Positions 59,065 to 64,000 of a stretch of 64,000 nt of DNA are shown here, in pieces (the stretch's first letter is position 1; each line of letters opens with the position of its first letter). This DNA comes from Ilumatobacter sp963746265 (GTDB taxonomy: Bacteria > Actinomycetota > Acidimicrobiia > Acidimicrobiales > Ilumatobacteraceae). The position numbers and the translations under genes were made by a program. The DNA lies in the NCBI GenBank assembly GCA_963746265.1, contig CAVVAM010000011.1, positions 806,001 to 870,000 of the forward strand. Reading direction: 5' to 3'. Below the pieces are notes generated by a model. That model was given only the letters and a program-made list of their open reading frames with translations. It ran no database searches and was not told where the DNA came from.

Positions 59065-61776
59065 TCAGATGACGCCGACCGAATCGATCTGCCGGAAACG
59101 CTGTGCGAGGTCATCGGCCTCGAGTGGCTTCGAGAGCAGATACCCCTGCCCGAGGTCGCAGCCGAAGCGACGCAGTTCCCGGAGCTGGCTCGAGGTCTCG
59201 ATGCCCTCGGCCACCGTGAGGAGCTCGAGCGAATCGGCCATCTGCAAGATCGTGCGAGTCAGGGTGTTCCCGAGCGGATCGTTGCCGAATTCCTCGATCG
59301 ACGCTCGATCGATCTTCAGGAGATCCACCGGGTGCCGTTGGAGGTGGCTGAGCGAGCAGTATCCGGCGCCGTAGTCGTCGACGGCGAATCGGAAACCTTC
59401 CTCACGGAGGCGCTTGATGGTCTCGGTTGCACGATCACCCTCGTCGACCAGCACGGTCTCGGTGATCTCGAGCACGACGGTGCGTGGGTCGACGTGATGC
59501 CGGTCGACTGCGGCGATCATCCGCTCCACGAAGTCAGGTTGGCGGATCTGCACGCCGGAGACGTTGACGCTGAGGTAGATCCCCGGCCGCCACGAGGCGG
59601 CCTGGCCGAGGGCTGTCTCGAGCACCCAGTAACCGAGCGGGACGATCTGGCCGGACCGCTCCGCGATCGGGATGAACTCGCTCGCCGGAATGTCGCCGTG
59701 TTCGGGATGATGCCATCTGACGAGCGCCTCGGCGCCGGTCACTTGACCAGTTCGGAGGTCGACGAAGGGCATGTACACGAGCCGCAACTGCTGCTCGTCG
59801 AGCGCCGCCGCGAGCTCGCTGCGGTACTCGAGGTGCTTCGTCGCCACGAGGCGCATCGCCGGATCGAAGATCCGGATCTGGCCCTTGCCGGCTCGCTTCG
59901 CCTCGTACATGGCGACGTCGGCATCACGCAGCAGGCTCGTCGTGTTCATCTCGGGTGCGGCGACGGCCACACCGACACTCGCCAGGACTGCGACGTCGTA
60001 CCCGGCGATCGTCACCGGGTCGCGGAGTGCATCGAGCAGAGATTCCGCGACATCGATCGCCCGTTCGATTCCGCCACGGTCCTCGAGCAGGATCGCGAAC
60101 TCGTCACCGCCGAGACGCGCAGCGGTGTCACCACTTCCTGCAGCGTGACGAATACGGTCGGCGACGGTCTTCAGCAACTGATCCCCGACGGCGTGCCCGA
60201 GCACGTCGTTGACCGACTTGAAATCGTCCAGATCGACGAAGAGCACCACGACCGGATCGCTGACGGGGCGGGTGACCCGGAGCGCATGGTCCATACGATC
60301 GAGAAACAGGGCCCGATTGGCGAGACCGGTGAGCTCGTCGTGGAAGGCCCGGTGGCTCAGCTGGCGTTCGAGGTTGCGCTGCTCGGTGACGTCTCGGAAG
60401 GTCGCCACGATGCCGTCGACCGCGGCGCCGCCGACCAGGTTGGCGACGACGACGTTCGCCTTGCGGTGCTGACCATCGGCGTGGAGCAGACTGGTCTCGA
60501 ACTCGACCGTGCCGCCATGGCCCGATTCGACCAGGCGATCGAACTGGCGCAACGCGTCGTCGCGTTCGTCGTCGATGACCACGTCGACCAGATGGCGTCC
60601 GGACCAGCTCTCCGGGTCGTACCCGAGCGTGGCACGCAGCCCCGGACTCGCGTAGTTGACCCGGCCCTGGTCGTCGGCCAGCATGACGACGTCGCTCGAG
60701 TGCTCGACCATCGCCGCGAGACGGGCGTGGCCGCGCTGCTCGGTGAGGAGCCGTACCTGGTCGACGAGCCGCCACATCCGCGCCAGCGCGAGGACGACGA
60801 CACTCACCGTGGCCAACGAGACCACCACGAATGACGACGTCGACGACAACCCGAAGGCGAGCATGAGCATCAGCGAACCGAGCGGGACGAGCGCTGCGAA
60901 CAGCAACCCGAAGATCTGCGACCAGTGCACCCGGAACGGTTCTCCGGTCGCCGCCACCAACGAGCGCAGCGACGGGAGCGTGACCACGAGGCCGAGTAGC
61001 AGCGGGCCGACCATCGGCGTGGCGGCGAGCGGCGAACCCAGGTCGAGTTCACCGCCGGAGGCCGCCCAGGCAGTCGCCGCATGAGCCGCACCGAGGGCGA
61101 GGAATCCGAGTGCCATCACCTGGAACACCGAGCGAGCCGGGTCGCGGCGATCCGTGCGACGCAGGGCGAGCGTGGCCAGCACACCATCGAGTAGGGCGAA
61201 CGCCCAGATCCATGCTTCCGGTGTCAGCCGCATCGTCGCATCGTCGATGTACGGGCCGGTCACCCCGAGCCACACGAGCGCGGTCGAGGCGATGGCGTAG
61301 ATGATCGGTTCGGAACCGGCGAGCAGGTCGCGGGCATGTCGTCGTCCGGACGTGACGCTGATCGTCGCAACGAACAGCGAGGGGTACGCCAGCGCCGTGA
61401 CGGCTTCGAATCCGGCAGGGAACCCGACTCCGGTGTCGCCGTACCACTCGGTCGCTCGCACGATCGGCGCCACACCCAACACGCCGATTCCGGTTGCGTA
61501 CAGCAGCCACGGGACGGGCCGCACCGGCCGGATCAGGAGGACACCGACCACCACGGCGACGGCGGCGAGCGCAGGTGACGATGCCGCGAGCAACTCGGAC
61601 GACTCCGACGGCGACACGAACAGGTACGCGACGATCGAACCCAAACCGAGCAGCGAGAAGCCGATGGGCGCGGCGAACGGCCGATTCATCACGAGCCTCA
61701 TCGGCATGATGCCGGCCGGAGTTGAGGCGGTCGGCGACCACATCGTCGCCCGCTCGGGGCGACGATCAGCCTTCAT
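59065..61776 (-). CDS. Membrane GGDEF-EAL protein
   Basis: Bifunctional c-di-GMP protein of 903 residues. The N-terminal half (about 35-340) has nine or so hydrophobic segments, a PAS-like region (AMVEHSSDVVMLADDQGRVN, about 350-468) and then GGDEF (475-640) with intact RLGGDEFAIL at about 556, and EAL (650-895) with intact TGAEALVRW at 683, VLEITETVLV, VDDYGAGYCSL and AEGIE. Both synthesis and breakdown activities could be present. It lies between patA and pimA; its ATG 61776 overlaps the patA stop by 11 bases. A later start near 61743 cannot be excluded. Confidence 0.92.
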   Translation of the reverse strand: MKADRRPERATMWSPTASTPAGIMPMRLVMNRPFAAPIGFSLLGLGSIVAYLFVSPSESSELLAASSPALAAVAVVVGVLLIRPVRPVPWLLYATGIGVLGVAPIVRATEWYGDTGVGFPAGFEAVTALAYPSLFVATISVTSGRRHARDLLAGSEPIIYAIASTALVWLGVTGPYIDDATMRLTPEAWIWAFALLDGVLATLALRRTDRRDPARSVFQVMALGFLALGAAHAATAWAASGGELDLGSPLAATPMVGPLLLGLVVTLPSLRSLVAATGEPFRVHWSQIFGLLFAALVPLGSLMLMLAFGLSSTSSFVVVSLATVSVVVLALARMWRLVDQVRLLTEQRGHARLAAMVEHSSDVVMLADDQGRVNYASPGLRATLGYDPESWSGRHLVDVVIDDERDDALRQFDRLVESGHGGTVEFETSLLHADGQHRKANVVVANLVGGAAVDGIVATFRDVTEQRNLERQLSHRAFHDELTGLANRALFLDRMDHALRVTRPVSDPVVVLFVDLDDFKSVNDVLGHAVGDQLLKTVADRIRHAAGSGDTAARLGGDEFAILLEDRGGIERAIDVAESLLDALRDPVTIAGYDVAVLASVGVAVAAPEMNTTSLLRDADVAMYEAKRAGKGQIRIFDPAMRLVATKHLEYRSELAAALDEQQLRLVYMPFVDLRTGQVTGAEALVRWHHPEHGDIPASEFIPIAERSGQIVPLGYWVLETALGQAASWRPGIYLSVNVSGVQIRQPDFVERMIAAVDRHHVDPRTVVLEITETVLVDEGDRATETIKRLREEGFRFAVDDYGAGYCSLSHLQRHPVDLLKIDRASIEEFGNDPLGNTLTRTILQMADSLELLTVAEGIETSSQLRELRRFGCDLGQGYLLSKPLEADDLAQRFRQIDSVGVI

Positions 61777-62680
61777 AGCCGGGATCAGACGGCCAGTTGG
61801 GCTGGAAGAGGTGCCATTGGTGCGGCGCCCGGCGGATGAGGTGTTCGAGTTCGTCGGCAAGCGCTTGTGTGACACGAGCCACATCGGCTCGGAGGCCCTC
61901 GTCGGATCGCTCCGTGTCGAGGGGCGGTCGGACCACACCGAGATGGCCGTCGGTGCGGTCGGTGAAGTAGACAGCGGTCGGGAGCAATGGGGCGCCGGTC
62001 CGTAGTGACAGCGTCGCCGGGCCCGCCGGTAACGTCGTGGCCTCGCCGAAGAAGACGACCTCGACACCGTTGCGTTGGATGTCTCGATCACTCAGCAGAC
62101 ACACCACGTCGTTGCGACGGAGCGCGGCCAACACCTCCCGACCGGCAGACGGCCCCAACGCCACCACGTTCATGCCCAGCTGCTGCCGGAGATCGACGAA
62201 CCACTCGAACAGTTCGCGCGGTTCGATCTCTTCGACCACGACCGTGATCCCGTGGCCACGTTCGACGAGCCAGCGGCCCGCCCACTCCCAGCCGCCGAGG
62301 TGTGGCAAAGCCAGGAGCACGCCGTTGCCCCCTGCGAGGGCATCGACGACGTGCTCGTACCCTTGCACCCGCATGCCGCGCTCGACCGCGGCGCCACTCA
62401 GGTGGGGAAGCCGAAAGCTCTCGAGCCAGTACCGCGTGGAGGAGTCGAACGCATCCTGCACCGTTCGCCGGAGCCGCGCCCCTCCGATCGTCGGATCAGC
62501 CCGCCGGAGATGCCGTTCGATCATCGCTCGTCGATCGAGGTTCGACCAGTTCGCGCCCAGACCGAGCACGGGCACCAATCCCTGCGCCGCGAACCCCGGG
62601 AGACCCCGAGCGGTCAGTGCAGCGAGGCGATACCCGCCGAACGCAGCGGCATCGGTGACGCGCGACCGCGTGCGGTTCAC
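61766..62680 (-). CDS. patA: Phosphatidylinositol mannoside acyltransferase (PatA type)
   Basis: Lauroyl-acyltransferase-family enzyme of 304 residues; in mycobacteria PatA acylates the mannose of PIM. The active motif H-x4-E is PHLGGWEWAG near 125, with SDRDIQRNGVEVVFFGEATT (substrate) near 195 and GPATLSLRTGAPLLPTAVY. The gene lies 13 bases after pgsA and overlaps the GGDEF-EAL start. The family also includes LpxL-like enzymes, but the operon context argues for PIM. Confidence 0.87.
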   Translation of the reverse strand: MNRTRSRVTDAAAFGGYRLAALTARGLPGFAAQGLVPVLGLGANWSNLDRRAMIERHLRRADPTIGGARLRRTVQDAFDSSTRYWLESFRLPHLSGAAVERGMRVQGYEHVVDALAGGNGVLLALPHLGGWEWAGRWLVERGHGITVVVEEIEPRELFEWFVDLRQQLGMNVVALGPSAGREVLAALRRNDVVCLLSDRDIQRNGVEVVFFGEATTLPAGPATLSLRTGAPLLPTAVYFTDRTDGHLGVVRPPLDTERSDEGLRADVARVTQALADELEHLIRRAPHQWHLFQPNWPSDPGYEG

Positions 62681-62693
62681 CGACTTGACCCGA

Positions 62694-63413
62694 TCAGTCC
62701 TGTCGGCGAGGCACGCGCGCTCGGAGAGGTACTCGCGTGCTCCGACGAGTCGTCCGAGCCTCCCTCCGAGACGCCCGCCGCTCGCGACGCAGATCGATCC
62801 GGGCCTGGGTCACCGGGGCCACCTCGGCCTGCTTCCAGACCTTCACGAACCGCTGGACCGCGGTGAACGAGATCAGGATGAGCATGCCCCACAGGATCCA
62901 CACGAGTGCACCTTCGTAGAAGGACTCGAGCAGCAGCCCGACACACAGCACGACGATCCGTTCCGCGCGCTCCATCAACCCGCCCTTGGCTTCGAGCCCC
63001 AGCGACTCGGCCTTTGCGCGCTGATAGGACACGAGCGACGACACGGCCAGGACGGCATACGGGAGCACGGCGAGGCGCGGGTCCTGGGTCGTCGCGAAGT
63101 AGTAGGCGATCCCGCCGAGCAGGAGCGCATCGGTGACGCGGTCGATCGTGGAGTCGAAGAAGGCACCGCGTTGACTCGACGTGTTGGACGCCTTCGCGAG
63201 CGCGCCGTCGAGCAGGTCGGGCAGTGCGGCCAGGATCACCAGGACCAGCCCGAGGCGCAGTCGGCCGGAACCCACCGCGACGGCAGCAGATGCCCCGACC
63301 AGCAGGCCGACCACGGTCAGGTGGTCGGGAGTCAGGCCCGTCTTGCGGAGCGCGGCGCCCATCGGCTTGACCGCGGCGTCGACCGGTTTGCGGAATTTGC
63401 CGTCGAAGACCAT
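62694..63413 (-). CDS. pgsA: Phosphatidylinositol phosphate synthase (CDP-alcohol phosphatidyltransferase)
   Basis: Membrane enzyme of 239 residues that joins CDP-diacylglycerol to inositol phosphate, the first step to phosphatidylinositol. The CDP-alcohol motif is DLLDGALAKASN then GAFFDSTIDRVTD (about 68-97), with all four Asp; the usual Arg after Ala is Lys here. There are about six hydrophobic segments, and a basic C-terminal tail (RRERRASRREARTTRR). ATG 63413 overlaps the previous gene as TGATG. Read with patA and pimA it forms the PIM operon. Confidence 0.9.
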   Translation of the reverse strand: MVFDGKFRKPVDAAVKPMGAALRKTGLTPDHLTVVGLLVGASAAVAVGSGRLRLGLVLVILAALPDLLDGALAKASNTSSQRGAFFDSTIDRVTDALLLGGIAYYFATTQDPRLAVLPYAVLAVSSLVSYQRAKAESLGLEAKGGLMERAERIVVLCVGLLLESFYEGALVWILWGMLILISFTAVQRFVKVWKQAEVAPVTQARIDLRRERRASRREARTTRRSTRVPLRARVPRRQD

Positions 63414-63937
63414 CAGTGCTCCGATGCGGACGGGCGCCACTGCTCGGGGTTGTCCTCGACCAGGTGTTGGATGACACGGCCGTCGACCGCATCGACGAGC
63501 ACGAGACCACGCCGCTCGGGCGGCTCCTCGGTCGAGTAGCACAACACTCGCCAGGTCGGCCGGCTCCGCAGGCCATGCCACACCTGCTGGGCCGAGGCGT
63601 GTCCCACGGGGAATCCGATCGCCTGCTGTGCCTCCACCAGGGCCTCCTTCTCGTCGACGTTCATGCGCCATCCCGACGTGATGCTGATCGCAGCGGCCCC
63701 GCCGAGGATCACGGCAGCCCAGGCGAACCCGCCGTTCACGAGCGGTGAGGAGTCGCGGCTCGTCAGGAACGCGACAAGACAGCCGGTGGCCAGGACGAGG
63801 TAGATGTAGCCGGGGATCCGCCGGCGGGAGTTGTCCGGGAAGCGGTACGCCCCGACGAAATCGGCAGCGTTGATGTCGTCGGGGAGTTCGTCGCGAAGGT
63901 CGTCGACCGAGTCGGGGACCGAGTCGGGAGGTTGCAT
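63413..63937 (-). CDS. Small membrane protein upstream of pgsA
   Basis: A 174-residue protein with an acidic N-terminus (DSVDDLRDELPDDI), two membrane segments (IYLVLATGCLVAFLTS and WAAVILGGAAAISITSG) and a soluble C-terminal domain (ALVEAQQAIGFPVGHASAQQ then GLRSRPTWRVLCYSTEEPPE). No family is recognised. It is translationally coupled to pgsA (TGATG). The ATG is preceded by TAGGCT 9 bases upstream. In mycobacteria other genes (a HIT protein) fill this place. Confidence 0.7.
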   Translation of the reverse strand: MQPPDSVPDSVDDLRDELPDDINAADFVGAYRFPDNSRRRIPGYIYLVLATGCLVAFLTSRDSSPLVNGGFAWAAVILGGAAAISITSGWRMNVDEKEALVEAQQAIGFPVGHASAQQVWHGLRSRPTWRVLCYSTEEPPERRGLVLVDAVDGRVIQHLVEDNPEQWRPSASEH

Positions 63938-63949
63938 GATCAGATCAGC

Positions 63950-64000
63950 CTAGGAGGTCGGGGCAGCGGTCGCTGCGCCGCGGTCCATTTCCGCTCGGGT
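63950..64000 (-). CDS. Possible partial CDS (C-terminal end)
   Basis: The last 50 bases read on the minus strand give an open frame ending RGAATAAPTS and TAG (63950-63952), leaving 13 bases to the start of the next gene. It would be the end of a gene running off the window. Too short to identify. Confidence 0.25.
   Translation of the reverse strand, partial: TRAEMDRGAATAAPTS

Overview
This is a high-GC (roughly two-thirds G+C by eye) chromosomal segment with very tight gene packing, heavy GTG start use, and many 4-base ATGA/GTGA stop-start overlaps. The gene content points to an actinobacterium, most likely of the Acidimicrobiia/Ilumatobacter type. The evidence is a phosphatidylinositol-mannoside (PIM) lipid operon, two proteins of F420-using families, GuaB1, two DUF2510 proteins, a DUF3048 lipoprotein, a monomeric isocitrate dehydrogenase, and a secreted CAP protein with C-terminal repeats. 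The taxon is inferred from families and was not checked by alignment. I saw no rRNA, tRNA, CRISPR array, insertion sequence or prophage.

Layout. 0-6.4 kb: housekeeping genes (M18 aminopeptidase; guaB1-cmk-plsC operon; Sua5; J-domain protein). 6.4-13.1 kb: a branched-chain amino-acid type ABC transporter, with the binding-protein gene convergent to a ctaA-livH-livM-livG-livF operon; LivH carries an added extracytoplasmic domain. 13.1-25.9 kb: methyltransferase, histidine phosphatase, two DUF2510 proteins, P1 peptidase, panC, CPBP and M1 peptidases, a large secreted CAP protein, a ProA-like dehydrogenase and an MBL hydrolase. 25.9-44.4 kb: a biotinyl-carboxyltransferase fusion with a coupled small zinc-ribbon ORF, a ClC channel, two MscS channels, catabolic hydrolases (haloalkane dehalogenase type, monoacylglycerol lipase type, PIG-L), thrH, malic enzyme and isocitrate dehydrogenase. 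44.4-55.3 kb: accessory catabolism (SDRs, 2-hydroxyacid dehydrogenases, an aminotransferase, an amidohydrolase, uridine phosphorylase) with two genes that have lost their catalytic cores. 55.3-64 kb: a DUF3048-htpX-lemA group read in the same direction as, and directly after, the PIM operon (pgsA, patA, pimA), which has a GGDEF-EAL c-di-GMP protein inserted between patA and pimA.

Regulatory grammar. Many genes have a TAnnnT hexamer ending 6-9 bases before the start codon, which is what leaderless transcripts look like. This signal was used to choose several starts and to find two very small genes (a 55-residue membrane protein and a 23-residue leader peptide). Two divergent gene pairs have -10 hexamers on opposite strands sharing one central TA, with identical 26-base spacing between start codons.

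Most interesting: the c-di-GMP protein inside the PIM operon; the mirror-image promoters; the LivH fusion; tandem palindromic operators between an aminotransferase operon and an oxidoreductase; three broken or frame-shuffled ORFs; and the 23-residue leader ORF coupled to an SDR. All functions are assigned from motifs and remembered families, without database searches.
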